DNA from: JAJRRL01 sp047404195
Lineage (GTDB): Bacteria; Pseudomonadota; Gammaproteobacteria; JAJRRL01
Assembly: GCA_047404195.1 (NCBI GenBank)
Contig: JBDOIU010000012.1
Location: 62,001 to 126,000, forward strand
Length of the DNA: 64,000 nt
Direction: 5' to 3'
The translations under genes and the position numbers were made by a program. This document shows, one piece after another, positions 1 to 9,242 of this stretch. Position 1 is the stretch's first letter, and every line of letters starts with the position of its first letter. The notes beneath the pieces were generated by a model. It was not told the origin of the DNA, ran no database searches, and was given only the letters and a program-made list of their open reading frames with translations.

Positions 1-1
1 T

Positions 2-217
2 TACACTGATGGTGTCAATGTGATTTCATTGCTGTTGCATGCAAATCGACATGTTACAGCACGTATGGCTGAATCAAAAGTATCACTGAGTGAAAGGACA
101 AGATTTGGTTTGTCTGTTCTATCTGCCTCAGATTGTGCCATCAAGAGTGAGCTGAATGCTACTGATAAGATTTTGGCATACGCTGGTGCAAAAGAAAGTG
201 TTGCTGCCACGTCATAA
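2..217 (+). CDS. C-terminal end of unrecognised protein (partial)
   Basis: The reading frame is open from the left edge of the window to a TAA at 215-217, giving about 71 residues, so this is probably the 3' end of a longer gene. The residues are mixed polar and small, with no motif I recognise. No clear terminator follows before acnA, which converges on it. A minus-strand frame over the same bases is also open to the edge but has only a GTG start with no ribosome binding site, so the plus frame is preferred weakly. Confidence 0.35.
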   Translation, partial: YTDGVNVISLLLHANRHVTARMAESKVSLSERTRFGLSVLSASDCAIKSELNATDKILAYAGAKESVAATS

Positions 218-355
218 TTAATTTAGATTTTGGGCTTGTTTTAGCTAGAAGATTACATGCTTTAATTTCTTTTCTGCATACAGCAGGCGCTTCCTGATGA
301 CTAACACATATTTTGCAGTGTGGTAGATTCAGTTCACGCCTGTTTTAGCAAGGTA

Positions 356-3013
356 TTAGGCCGAGCCGAGTATTTTTCTCAGCACATAACACAAAATACC
401 GCCATGACGATAGTATGCCAGCTCGTTATTCGTATCGATGCGGCACAGCAGGCTGACTGTTTCAGTTGTTCCGTTTGTGCGTGTGATATTCATGCTGACG
501 TTATCTGCTGGTTGAATGTCTTCGCTGAGTGCGATGTCAATTGTTTCAGAGCCATCTAGCGCCAGTGTTTGACGGTCAACGCCCTCAGGGAATTGCAGTG
601 GCATCACACCCATACCAATCAAATTGGAACGGTGAATGCGCTCATAGCTTTCTGCAATCACCGCCTGTACGCCTTGGAGTAATGTGCCTTTGGCAGCCCA
701 GTCGCGTGAGGAGCCTGTACCATATTCCTTGCCAGCGATTATCACCAACTGTGTATTGTCATTTTGATAGCGCATGGCGGCATCATAAATGGGTATCACA
801 TCCCCGGTGGGCATGTGGCGTGTATAGCCGCCTTCAATGCCTGGGCAGAGTTCATTGCGTATGCGAATGTTCGCAAAAGTACCGCGCATCATCACTTCAT
901 GGTTGCCGCGTCTTGAGCCATATGAATTATAGTTCAACGGTGTCACTTGATTGCCTTTTAAATAGTTAGCCGCTGGGCTATCTTTTGCAATGCTGCCCGC
1001 AGGGGAAATGTGGTCTGTGGTGACACTGTCACCCAGTAGTGCTAAGATGCTAGCACCTGTGACGGGCTGTATGGTGCTTGCTTGTGCTTGCATATCCTGG
1101 AAAAAGGGAGGCTGTCTAACGTACGTTGAGTCAGCTTGCCAGCTATAGGTGCTTTCGGTATTGACAGGAATATTTTGCCAGTCTTCATCACCATCGAATA
1201 CGTTTTCATAATGTTTTGCAAACATCCCGGCATTGATTTTAGATAATTCGGCATCAATCTCTGCATGGCTTGGCCAAATGTCTTTTAGGAAGATGTCTTG
1301 CCCATCAGCTGTTTGTGCAATGGCATCTTTGCTCAGATCAATACATGTTGTCCCGGCTAACGCATAAGCGACAACTAATGGGGGCGAAGCCAACCAGTTC
1401 GCCTTCACTTGCGGGTGAATACGTCCCTCAAAGTTTCTATTACCGGAGAGTACGCCACACGCTAAGAGCTTGTGTTCATCGATGCTGTTGGCAACATCCA
1501 CTGGTAGTGGTCCAGAATTACCAATACACGTGGTACAGCCATATCCGACGAGGAAGAAGTTAACGGCTTGTAACGCAGACAGTAGGCCTGTGGCTTCCAA
1601 GTATTCTGTTACGACTTTTGAGCCTGGGGCCAATGATGTTTTCACCCAAGGTTTTGCTGTTAACCCTAAAGCAGCTGCTTTCTGGGCAACCAAGCCTGCA
1701 GCTATCATCACGCTCGGATTGGATGTATTGGTACAGCTGGTAATGGCAGCGATCGCGACATGACCATGTTGCATTTCCCATTTACTGTTTGCTTTCACAG
1801 ATAATGCGAGTGCCTGCTCGCCATAGCCTTCACGAATAATATCTTCAGTAACCTGTTTGAGGTCTGTGATGGCAACCTTGTCTTGTGGTCGTTTAGGGCC
1901 AGCAACACTGGCAACGATACTGCCAAGATCGATAGACAGTTTTTCAGTAAAACGAATGTGTTCGTTTTTCGTGACGTCGTGCCATAAACCTTGTTTTTGT
2001 GCGTAGGCCTCAACGAGTTTCACTTGTTCGTCACTGCGATTAGTCAGTCGCAGGTAGTCAATGGTTTGCTCGTCTATTGGGAAGAAACCACAAGTTGCAC
2101 CGTATTCGGGTGCCATGTTTGCGATTGTAGCGCGATCTGCCAAGCTGAGCTCTGCCAGGCCTGCACCATAAAACTCAACAAATTTACCCACAACACCGTG
2201 CAGACGTAGTTGGTTGGTAATCGTCAGTACCAAGTCTGTTGCTGTTGCACCGGCTGGAAGTTGTCCAGTAATTTCAAAGCCAACAACATCCGGAATCAGC
2301 ATTGAAATGGGTTGTCCGAGCATGACAGCTTCTGCTTCGATACCGCCAACACCCCAGCCCAGCACGCCAAGACCATTGATCATGGTTGTGTGGCTATCTG
2401 TTCCAACTAAGCTGTCAGGATAAACGGTGTACTCACCATTGGTTTCCTTTTTGAAGGTGACTTGCGCTAAGTGCTCTAGATTGACTTGGTGGCAAATACC
2501 CGTGCCAGGTGGTACGACACGAAAGTTTTCAAAAGCATGTTGTCCCCATTTGAGAAAGCGGTAACGCTCATTGTTGCGTTGCATTTCTTTTTGCGTATTT
2601 TGGATCAGGGCACCTTGCTGTCCGTATTCATCTACTTGCACTGAGTGGTCAATGACAAGGTCAACTGGGCAAAGTGGGTTGATTGTATTGACATCACCAT
2701 CCAGGTCCTGCATGGCATTACGCATGGCAGCCAGGTCAACAACAGCTGGTACGCCTGTGAAGTCTTGCACTAAAACGCGTGCTGGCACCATCGCAATCTC
2801 ATGTGGGTTACGGCCCTGCTGTTGGTAAATCTCAAATGCATCAATAGCGTTTGAGTCAATGTCATGTTGCCCGAGATGCCGCAACTGGTTCTCCAGTAAC
2901 ACCTTGATTGATCTGGGTAGCTTCTGTACATCCCAGTCAACTGACGCAGTTATGTCAGTGTAATGATAGGTTTGGCCATCAATGTGAAGAGTAGCTTGCT
3001 TAGATGTGGTCAT
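356..3013 (-). CDS. acnA: Aconitate hydratase A
   Basis: Aconitase converts citrate to isocitrate in the TCA cycle, in the cytoplasm, using a [4Fe-4S] cluster. The 885-residue product matches the length of the AcnA/IRP-type family. The three cluster cysteines are visible as C427 in the ITSCTNTSNP motif and C493 and C496 in GYGCTTCIGNSG; the SYGSRRGNHEVMMRGTF and GKEYGTGSSRDWAAKGT blocks of the swivel domain are also present. I chose the ATG at 3013 because GGAG lies seven bases upstream; a TTG four codons earlier has no such site. A TATAAT on the minus strand at 3047-3042 could be its -10 box, with a poor -35. The gene stands alone and is divergent from groES. Confidence 0.97.
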   Translation of the reverse strand: MTTSKQATLHIDGQTYHYTDITASVDWDVQKLPRSIKVLLENQLRHLGQHDIDSNAIDAFEIYQQQGRNPHEIAMVPARVLVQDFTGVPAVVDLAAMRNAMQDLDGDVNTINPLCPVDLVIDHSVQVDEYGQQGALIQNTQKEMQRNNERYRFLKWGQHAFENFRVVPPGTGICHQVNLEHLAQVTFKKETNGEYTVYPDSLVGTDSHTTMINGLGVLGWGVGGIEAEAVMLGQPISMLIPDVVGFEITGQLPAGATATDLVLTITNQLRLHGVVGKFVEFYGAGLAELSLADRATIANMAPEYGATCGFFPIDEQTIDYLRLTNRSDEQVKLVEAYAQKQGLWHDVTKNEHIRFTEKLSIDLGSIVASVAGPKRPQDKVAITDLKQVTEDIIREGYGEQALALSVKANSKWEMQHGHVAIAAITSCTNTSNPSVMIAAGLVAQKAAALGLTAKPWVKTSLAPGSKVVTEYLEATGLLSALQAVNFFLVGYGCTTCIGNSGPLPVDVANSIDEHKLLACGVLSGNRNFEGRIHPQVKANWLASPPLVVAYALAGTTCIDLSKDAIAQTADGQDIFLKDIWPSHAEIDAELSKINAGMFAKHYENVFDGDEDWQNIPVNTESTYSWQADSTYVRQPPFFQDMQAQASTIQPVTGASILALLGDSVTTDHISPAGSIAKDSPAANYLKGNQVTPLNYNSYGSRRGNHEVMMRGTFANIRIRNELCPGIEGGYTRHMPTGDVIPIYDAAMRYQNDNTQLVIIAGKEYGTGSSRDWAAKGTLLQGVQAVIAESYERIHRSNLIGMGVMPLQFPEGVDRQTLALDGSETIDIALSEDIQPADNVSMNITRTNGTTETVSLLCRIDTNNELAYYRHGGILCYVLRKILGSA

Positions 3014-3111
3014 AATTTGCTCCAAGGTGTATCTAACACTAATTATAGTAACGTTATCGCCACGGAAAGCAATAAGTGGGGTTTAATCGTAAAATAATTT
3101 CGGCTGATGCC

Positions 3112-3139
3112 CTTGAAATTCACTTTTGTGGCCATATAT
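3112..3139 (+). promoter_or_regulatory. Heat-shock (sigma-32 type) promoter of groESL
   Basis: CTTGAAA at 3112-3118 is followed after 13 bases by CCATATAT at 3132-3139. This matches the known sigma-32 consensus (CTTGAAA, 11-16 bases, CCCATNT) and sits about 105 bases ahead of groES, where such a promoter is expected. No CIRCE inverted repeat was seen, so control is inferred to be by RpoH rather than HrcA. Confidence 0.75.
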
Positions 3140-3243
3140 TCGGATATGTAGACGTCATTGTACTGCTTTTGGGCAAAAACACACTCTTTGTGTGCCTTAG
3201 TACAGTGGCAATTGATTTTATAATGAAGTTAAAGGAGCGTTAT

Positions 3244-3540
3244 ATGCCAGCTATTAGACCTTTAGGTGATCGTATTGTGGTGACTCGCATTGATCAAGAG
3301 CAAAAAACAAGTGGTGGAATTGTGATCCCAGACACAGCAAAAGAAAAGCCAGATCAAGGTGTTATCAGTGTCGTGGGGCCAGGTAAGAAACTTGAAAGTG
3401 GTAGTGTGTTGCCAATGAATCTGCAAGCCGGTGATCGCGTGATCTTCGGTAAATATGCTGGTACAGAAGTGAAGCTAGATGGTGAAACTTTTGTTATCAT
3501 GCGCGAAGATGATGTGCTTGGTGTGGTCACTGACGCTTAA
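3244..3540 (+). CDS. groES: Co-chaperonin GroES
   Basis: The 98-residue protein is the heptameric lid of the GroEL folding chamber. It starts MPAIRPLGDRIVV, has the mobile-loop segment EQKTSGGIVIPDTAKEKP around residues 19-36, and ends REDDVLGVV, all typical of Cpn10. The ATG at 3244 is preceded by AAAGGAG. It is co-transcribed with groEL 68 bases downstream and lies behind a sigma-32 type promoter. Confidence 0.98.
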   Translation: MPAIRPLGDRIVVTRIDQEQKTSGGIVIPDTAKEKPDQGVISVVGPGKKLESGSVLPMNLQAGDRVIFGKYAGTEVKLDGETFVIMREDDVLGVVTDA

Positions 3541-3608
3541 TATTTCAACCGATCTGTGGTCTCCAACCAAAATTGACCACAAATCAACCAACTTTAAAGA
3601 GGTAAGTC

Positions 3609-5273
3609 ATGAGTAAAGAACTTCAATTTGATGATCAAGCAAGAGAGCACGTTACCCAAGGTGCGGACACTTTAGCTGAAGCAGTATTAAAAACAATGGG
3701 GCCTGGGGGGCAAACTGTCGCCTTGGATCAGGGATTTGGTTCACCAAAAGTAACCAAAGATGGTGTGACAGTAGCACAAGGCATCACTTTGGCAGATAAA
3801 TTCCAAAACATGGGTGCACAAATGGTCAAAGAAGTGGCCAGTAATACAAATGATGAAGCAGGTGATGGTACAACCACTTCTATTTGTTTAGCGCAGGCTA
3901 TTATTAAGCAGGGTAACCGTCATGTTGTTGCAGGCTGTAACACCATGGATATCAAACGTGGTATTGATGCGGCAACAGCTGCAATGGTTGCTGAGCTTCA
4001 GCGCATTTCAACACCGTGTGATACCAGTGATCGTGTGGCGCAAGTGGGTGAAGTATCTGCCAATGCGGACAAGCAGATTGGTCAGATTTTATCTGAAGCC
4101 GTGGACAAAGTGGGTCGTGAAGGCGTGATTACGGTTGAAGAAGGTAACAGCTTGACTAACGAGCTGACTGTTGTGGAAGGTATGGAATTCGATAGGGGTT
4201 ATCTGTCACCGTACTTTGTAAACAATCAACAGAACATGAGTGCAGAGCTCGACAACCCATTTGTCTTATTGGTTGATAAAAAAATCTCAAACATTCGTGA
4301 TTTGCTACCAACACTAGAAAATGTTGCTAAATCTGGTCGTCCATTGTTGATCATTGCTGAAGATGTTGAAGGCGAAGCGTTGGCAACTTTGGTTGTGAAT
4401 ACGATTCGTGGTGTGGTTAAAGTGTCTGCTGTGAAGGCGCCTGGTTTTGGTGATCGTCGTAAAGCCATGTTGCAGGATATCGCGATATTGACTGGTGCAA
4501 AGGTTATTTCTGAAGATGTTGGTCTTTCACTAGAGGGTACAACATTAGAAGATTTGGGTTCAGCAAAGCGTGTTGTGATCACTAAGGACAAGACGACTAT
4601 CATCGATGGTGTGGGTAGTGCTGCTGGTATTGAAAACCGTGTAGAGCAAATTCGCAATGAAATGTCTCAAAGTACCTCTGATTACGATCGTGAAAAGCTA
4701 CAAGAGCGTCTTGCTAAGCTATCAGGCGGTGTTGCTGTCATTAAAGTGGGTGCAGCGACTGAAGTTGAGATGAAAGAGAAGAAAGCACGCGTAGAAGATG
4801 CGTTACACGCAACACGTGCTGCGGTTGAAGAAGGTGTCGTGCCTGGTGGGGGTGTTGCCCTGATTCGTGCCGCTGCTGTTTTGACAGACGACTTAGCCAG
4901 CAATGCGGATCAAAAAGCTGGTCTAGACATCGTGCGTCGCGCGATCGAAGCGCCATTACGCCGTATTGTGAAGAATGCCGGTCATGAGCCAGCTGTTATT
5001 GTTGCTCAGGTTCGTGATAACGCCGATATGAACTATGGCTTCAACGCGGCTTCTGGTGAGTATGGTGATATGATTGAAATGGGTATTTTGGATCCAGCGA
5101 AAGTAACTCGCAGTGCATTACAAAATGCAGCATCTGTTGCTGGCTTAATGTTGACCATGGGTTGCATGATTGCTGATGCACCATCAGACGACAACGGTGC
5201 TGCTGGTGCCGCTGGCGGCATGGGCGGTATGGGCGGCATGGGCGGTATGGGTGGTATGGGCGGCATGATGTAA
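3609..5273 (+). CDS. groEL: Chaperonin GroEL
   Basis: This is the 60 kDa ATP-driven chaperonin, 554 residues. The nucleotide-binding motif GDGTTT lies at 85-90, VVPGGGVALIRA is in the C-terminal equatorial domain, and the tail ends in GGM repeats as in most bacterial GroELs. The ATG follows AAAGAGG. The N-terminal part is unusual: the almost universal LGPKGRNVVLDK is replaced by MGPGGQTVALDQ (residues 30-41), and the segment usually read as VAREIELEDKFENMGA reads VAQGITLADKFQNMGA. The rest of the protein is intact, so I read it as a functional but divergent copy. Confidence 0.98.
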   Translation: MSKELQFDDQAREHVTQGADTLAEAVLKTMGPGGQTVALDQGFGSPKVTKDGVTVAQGITLADKFQNMGAQMVKEVASNTNDEAGDGTTTSICLAQAIIKQGNRHVVAGCNTMDIKRGIDAATAAMVAELQRISTPCDTSDRVAQVGEVSANADKQIGQILSEAVDKVGREGVITVEEGNSLTNELTVVEGMEFDRGYLSPYFVNNQQNMSAELDNPFVLLVDKKISNIRDLLPTLENVAKSGRPLLIIAEDVEGEALATLVVNTIRGVVKVSAVKAPGFGDRRKAMLQDIAILTGAKVISEDVGLSLEGTTLEDLGSAKRVVITKDKTTIIDGVGSAAGIENRVEQIRNEMSQSTSDYDREKLQERLAKLSGGVAVIKVGAATEVEMKEKKARVEDALHATRAAVEEGVVPGGGVALIRAAAVLTDDLASNADQKAGLDIVRRAIEAPLRRIVKNAGHEPAVIVAQVRDNADMNYGFNAASGEYGDMIEMGILDPAKVTRSALQNAASVAGLMLTMGCMIADAPSDDNGAAGAAGGMGGMGGMGGMGGMGGMM

Positions 5274-5295
5274 GCTCAACGCCTGTGCAATGCAC

Positions 5296-5323
5296 AAAAC
5301 CCCGCTCTAGCGGGGTTTTTTTT
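5296..5323 (+). terminator. Rho-independent terminator of groESL
   Basis: An A-run is followed by CCCCGC, a four-base loop, GCGGGG and eight T residues. The GC-rich stem with a T tract, 22 bases after the groEL stop, is a textbook intrinsic terminator. Confidence 0.93.
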
Positions 5324-5479
5324 ATGTCTGAGCGGTTCTTGCCATGTTGGGCAGGTTCATTTTGTAGTCGCAGAGGATTTTAGGGTACACTATAATCAAG
5401 GTGGTTTTGCTGGTGCCCCTGTGCATCTGATGCAATACTGACCGTCAGCCACCTGATTTTGTTGTTGGAGATGCCAATT

Positions 5480-6307
5480 ATGTCTTGGTCTTATATAAAA
5501 CGTCATCGAATCTCATTGGGTTTGTCAGGTGTTGCCCACCTTGCTTTATTTGGTTGTTTATTTTTTTACGGGCATGAACCAGTGAGTGTGCGTCAACAAG
5601 CGCAGCAACCGGCTGCTCAAACGGTGATACAAGCAACGACTTTAGACGCCGCGGCTGTTGATAAGGCTATGCATGCTTTGAAAAACCGGCAGCAAAGTCA
5701 GCAAAGGCATGCGCGGCAGCAGTTAAAGGCGTTGCAGCACGCCCAGTATAAAGCAAAAAAAGCATTGCAAGCGCGTGAGCATAAAATGCGACAAATGGCA
5801 AAAAAAGAGCGCACAGCTCGGCAGCGTATTCGCAGTGCGCAGCAGAAGCAGGCAGCACTTGCCCGCAAGCTTAAACAGAAAAAAACAGCATTAAGCCAGC
5901 TTCAAAAGCAAAAGACAGTGGAAGTGAAGCGACTGGCGCAGCATCAAGCCATGTTGCAGCAAGAGCTTATGCAGGATCAGCTGCGAAAGGAAAAGCAGGC
6001 ATTACAGCAGCCATCGCCTGGGGTGGTGAATCGGTATCGTGCGCGCGTCTTACGTGCTATTCAGCAGCACTGGATTGTGCCAGTTGCAGTCAAGCATGGT
6101 TTGTTCAGTGAGTTTTTAATTCACTTATCAGCTGCTGGGACAGTGCAATCGGTTAAATTATTGAAAACCAGTGGAAACGCGGTACTCGATCGTTCGGCTA
6201 GAATTGCTGTTTTGAAGGCATCTCCGCTGCCTATACCGAAGGATAAAGCACTACTAAGCGCATTTAGGGTCATTCGTTTGAAAGTGTCACCATCATCTAC
6301 TTTATAA
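5480..6307 (+). CDS. tolA: Tol-Pal system protein TolA
   Basis: TolA links the inner-membrane TolQR motor to TolB-Pal at the outer membrane during division. The 275-residue product has a short cytoplasmic N-terminus, one membrane segment at about residues 12-32 (SLGLSGVAHLALFGCLFFYG), a long Lys/Ala/Gln-rich helical region (about 55-180), and a TonB/TolA-like C-terminal domain with the pattern VNRYRARVLRAIQQHWIVP. The start at 5480 is favoured by GGAG nine bases upstream; an ATG three codons earlier overlaps that site. A TATAAT at 5391-5396 may be its -10. It heads tolA-tolB-pal-cpoB; tolQ and tolR, normally just upstream, are absent here. Confidence 0.85.
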   Translation: MSWSYIKRHRISLGLSGVAHLALFGCLFFYGHEPVSVRQQAQQPAAQTVIQATTLDAAAVDKAMHALKNRQQSQQRHARQQLKALQHAQYKAKKALQAREHKMRQMAKKERTARQRIRSAQQKQAALARKLKQKKTALSQLQKQKTVEVKRLAQHQAMLQQELMQDQLRKEKQALQQPSPGVVNRYRARVLRAIQQHWIVPVAVKHGLFSEFLIHLSAAGTVQSVKLLKTSGNAVLDRSARIAVLKASPLPIPKDKALLSAFRVIRLKVSPSSTL

Positions 6308-6323
6308 TAGGAAGGGTCTGCTG

Positions 6324-7613
6324 ATGTTAAAAAAATATTGTTACCGTTTGTCGCTGTTGTGTTGTTTTTTTCTTTGTCATGCAGCCTATGCGGTATTGGA
6401 TTTATCTTTAACGCGGGGCTTGAGTGCAGCAACGCCAGTGGTGTTACAGGATTTTGCTTTAACAGATGTCAAGTTGAAGCCAATTGCTGATCAGCTACAT
6501 AAAATCATACAGTCAGACCTGTACACCAGTGGGCAATTTCGATTTGTTTCATCGAGCACAGCTGCTGATAGCTTTGCAGACTGGCGCCGTTTAGGTGCAA
6601 ATAATGTCATTCTCGGCAAGTTGTCGCGTGATGCGACAGGTCGCTATCATGCTGAGTGTCGCTTATTGGGTTTATTTAATGCTGCATCCAGTGAGCCGAA
6701 TGAGCTTTTAACGGTGTCATTTTCCAGTGATCAGTCAGGTTTGCGCCAACTGGCACACCACCTAGCTGATTTAGTCTATGAAAAGGTGACGGGCTTAACA
6801 GGCTATTTTACCAGTCGCTTGGCTTATATCCGTGTCAAGCGTGTTGCAGGTAAGCCAGCGCAGTATCAGTTGATCGTTGCTGATCAAGATGGTGTAAATG
6901 ATCAAGTTGTTTTCAGTTCATCAGAGCCCATTATGTCGCCATCATGGGCGCCAGATAATCGTTCGCTGCTTTATGTATCGTTTGAGCACAAGCGTTCCGC
7001 CATTATTCGGCAGTGGTTGGCCAGTGGCAAGCGTGACATACTCAGTTCAGCTGCAGGTATTAACGCTGCACCAGCATTGTCACCTGATGGGCGTAAGCTG
7101 GCGATGGTTTTGACGACCACAGGCAATCCCAAAATCTATCTGATGGATGTCCAAACACGGCATTTGCGCCAAGTCACGCAAGGTTGGTCCATTGACACTG
7201 AGCCGACTTGGTCTCCAGATGGTAAGCGGTTATTGTTTACTTCTAATCGCGATGGTTCGGCACAAGTGTATAGTTTGGATGTTGCCTCTAAGCGGGTCAC
7301 ACGTATGACCTTTGAAGGCCATTTTAATGCGCATCCCAAGTGGCTGCCCACAGGTGATGAGTTTGTGTTTATGCATGGCGAGGATGGTAGATTTAGCATT
7401 GCTAGGCAATCATTGCGGTCAGGTGAGTGGGTCGCTATTACCCCTGTGGGCAGAAATGAGGCTCCCAGTGTGTCACCCAATGGGCAAATGGTCGTATATG
7501 CCACACAAAAAGGCGCATTTTCCACCTTGGCACGAGCGTCAATTGATGGGAGAATACAATTACAGGTGCGACCACAGGATACCGATATTCGCGCTCCTGC
7601 CTGGTCACGTTAA
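6324..7613 (+). CDS. tolB: Tol-Pal system protein TolB
   Basis: TolB is a periplasmic beta-propeller that binds Pal, TolA and outer-membrane proteins. The 429-residue product begins with a signal peptide ending near HAAYA (residue 23), then an N-terminal alpha/beta domain. From about residue 195 there are repeated propeller blades with the family signature SPSWAPDNRSLLYVS, ALSPDGRKLAMV and PTWSPDGKRLLFTSNRDG. The ATG follows GGAAGG, 16 bases after tolA, consistent with one operon. Confidence 0.97.
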   Translation: MLKKYCYRLSLLCCFFLCHAAYAVLDLSLTRGLSAATPVVLQDFALTDVKLKPIADQLHKIIQSDLYTSGQFRFVSSSTAADSFADWRRLGANNVILGKLSRDATGRYHAECRLLGLFNAASSEPNELLTVSFSSDQSGLRQLAHHLADLVYEKVTGLTGYFTSRLAYIRVKRVAGKPAQYQLIVADQDGVNDQVVFSSSEPIMSPSWAPDNRSLLYVSFEHKRSAIIRQWLASGKRDILSSAAGINAAPALSPDGRKLAMVLTTTGNPKIYLMDVQTRHLRQVTQGWSIDTEPTWSPDGKRLLFTSNRDGSAQVYSLDVASKRVTRMTFEGHFNAHPKWLPTGDEFVFMHGEDGRFSIARQSLRSGEWVAITPVGRNEAPSVSPNGQMVVYATQKGAFSTLARASIDGRIQLQVRPQDTDIRAPAWSR

Positions 7614-7643
7614 CCGACATTCACATTATCTGAGGGGTGTGTC

Positions 7644-8168
7644 ATGAAAAAGAAAACGGCGCTATTATCGGCTGCTTTACTGGTACCAGTTTTGTGTTTA
7701 ACAGCATGTTCAAAGCGATCAGCGCATGCAGCTTGGGGTACAAACGCCTCTTCGAGCGGTGCTACAGCATACCAGGCTTCATTACAGCCGCAGCGTGATC
7801 GTGATGGACAAATTATCAATCGTTTGCAGGCGCCCAGCAATCAAACATATTATTTTTCTTTCGACCAGAGTGCAGTGGGCCCAGCAGATTATAAAGCCAT
7901 TGCGATACAGGCTGAATACCTTGCTTCTCATCCGTCGGCGCGTGTCCGTTTAGAGGGCAATACAGATGATCGTGGCAGCCGGGAATACAACATTGGCTTG
8001 GGTTGGCGTCGAGATCAGGCGGTGAAGCAGCGGTTGTTGCAATTGGGTGTTCGTGGGCAGCAGATTGTGATGATCAGCTATGGCAAAGAAAAGCCTACTG
8101 TTTCTGGTTTTGCAGAGTCACAGCGCCGATTAAATAGGCGTGTGCACATGGTTTATGAAGCGTATTAA
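7644..8168 (+). CDS. pal: Peptidoglycan-associated lipoprotein Pal
   Basis: Pal is an outer-membrane lipoprotein that binds peptidoglycan through an OmpA-like domain. The 174-residue product has a lipoprotein signal with lipobox LTAC (Cys 22) and an OmpA domain from about residue 70 (YYFSFDQSAVGP, then VRLEGNTDDRGSREYNIGLGWRRDQAV and QRRLNRRVHMVY). The ATG follows GAGGGG. It lies between tolB and cpoB as in other gammaproteobacteria. Confidence 0.97.
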   Translation: MKKKTALLSAALLVPVLCLTACSKRSAHAAWGTNASSSGATAYQASLQPQRDRDGQIINRLQAPSNQTYYFSFDQSAVGPADYKAIAIQAEYLASHPSARVRLEGNTDDRGSREYNIGLGWRRDQAVKQRLLQLGVRGQQIVMISYGKEKPTVSGFAESQRRLNRRVHMVYEAY

Positions 8169-8180
8169 TCAGGAGGCAAT

Positions 8181-9023
8181 ATGTCACAGTATCGTTTATC
8201 ACTTTCAATGCTTTGTTTGGTATCTTTGTTGACAACATCGGTGTTTGCAAATGCGCCTGTTGAAGATGCGGTCGCTTTTGAAGCTGAGGCACCTGCATCA
8301 CAAGCAGTGATGGCTGAGCCCGTTGTGCGTCAAGCAGAGGTTGGGGCACCCACTGAGCCTGCCTCTATACCCGTATGGCATAATGCCGGTAGAGATCAGC
8401 GCGCCCAGACGTATACTGCTACTGAAATGGCATCTACAGCGCCAGATCTTGCTCGAATTCAGCAGCAAGTCAACAACATTGTTGCAATGGGTTTGCCGCA
8501 GAAAGTACATGCCTTACAGCAGCAGTTGGCACAATTGCGAGGACAGCTGCAACAGCAGGCGCACCAATTGCAAGCCATGAAGGCCGTTAAGGCGACGGTT
8601 GCACAGTCTGCGCCCAAAGCGCTTTCTGTGGGGGCGCATACTAAAAAGGCCAGCTATCATCAAGCATTCACTCAGTTAGTTAACAAGCAATATGCGTCAG
8701 CACAGACGCAGTTCAAACGCTATATCAAGGAGCAACCAGGTGGTCCCTATGTCAGTAATGCATATTATTGGCTGGCTGAGATTGCGCTCATTGAGCGACG
8801 ATATACTGATGCAGAAGCGTCACTCAAAGTGATTGTTCAGCGCTATGCACACAGTCAAAAGTACCCTGATGCGCGTTATAAATTGGCCATGACACATCGA
8901 AAAATGCATCGTGATCAAGAGGCTAAGGTTGAGTTGGAGGGTATTAAGCAAGACTTTCCTTCCTCAACAGTGGCTAGATTGGCTGGTATTGCGTTAGAGC
9001 AAATGGCACTTGAGCAATCATAG
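8181..9023 (+). CDS. cpoB: Cell division coordinator CpoB (YbgF)
   Basis: CpoB is a periplasmic TolA partner that coordinates outer-membrane constriction with peptidoglycan synthesis. The 280-residue product has a signal peptide ending near SVFA, a Gln-rich coiled coil at about 95-140 (trimerisation region in the family) and tetratricopeptide repeats from about 155 (YHQAFTQLVNKQYASAQTQF, then SNAYYWLAEIALIERRYTDA and PDARYKLAMTHRKM). AGGAGG lies just ahead of the ATG, 12 bases after pal, and it is the last gene of the operon. Confidence 0.93.
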   Translation: MSQYRLSLSMLCLVSLLTTSVFANAPVEDAVAFEAEAPASQAVMAEPVVRQAEVGAPTEPASIPVWHNAGRDQRAQTYTATEMASTAPDLARIQQQVNNIVAMGLPQKVHALQQQLAQLRGQLQQQAHQLQAMKAVKATVAQSAPKALSVGAHTKKASYHQAFTQLVNKQYASAQTQFKRYIKEQPGGPYVSNAYYWLAEIALIERRYTDAEASLKVIVQRYAHSQKYPDARYKLAMTHRKMHRDQEAKVELEGIKQDFPSSTVARLAGIALEQMALEQS

Positions 9024-9091
9024 ATTGCATGAAACTCGCTCAGTTAGGTGATTTATGAGTTTTATGTTAAAGTAATCTCATGTTATTTGAC

Positions 9092-9124
9092 ATACGCTGT
9101 TATGATTTTTATGTCATAGCGTAT
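9092..9124 (+). terminator. Possible terminator after cpoB
   Basis: ATACGCT pairs with AGCGTAT and an inner ATGA pairs with TCAT, with a three-base bulge on one side. The stem is followed by TTATTC rather than a pure T run, so termination is only possible. A perfect TTGACA overlaps the left arm, but the base pattern 17 bases on is a poor -10, so it may equally be part of the promoter of the next gene. Confidence 0.35.
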
Positions 9125-9242
9125 TTATTCTGGTGGGGTGATAGACCACGGAGAAAGTTTACTGCCAGCTCTTCTGTGGAGAGTGGCTTTTGTAGCTTGT
9201 ACATGTTTGTTATTTAGCAAGCGTGGCTACGGGGGATTGATA

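Noticed and set aside
1..210. Minus-strand open frame of 69 codons at the left edge
   Set aside because: It starts only with GTG, has no ribosome binding site and overlaps the plus frame that is also open to the edge; no family match.
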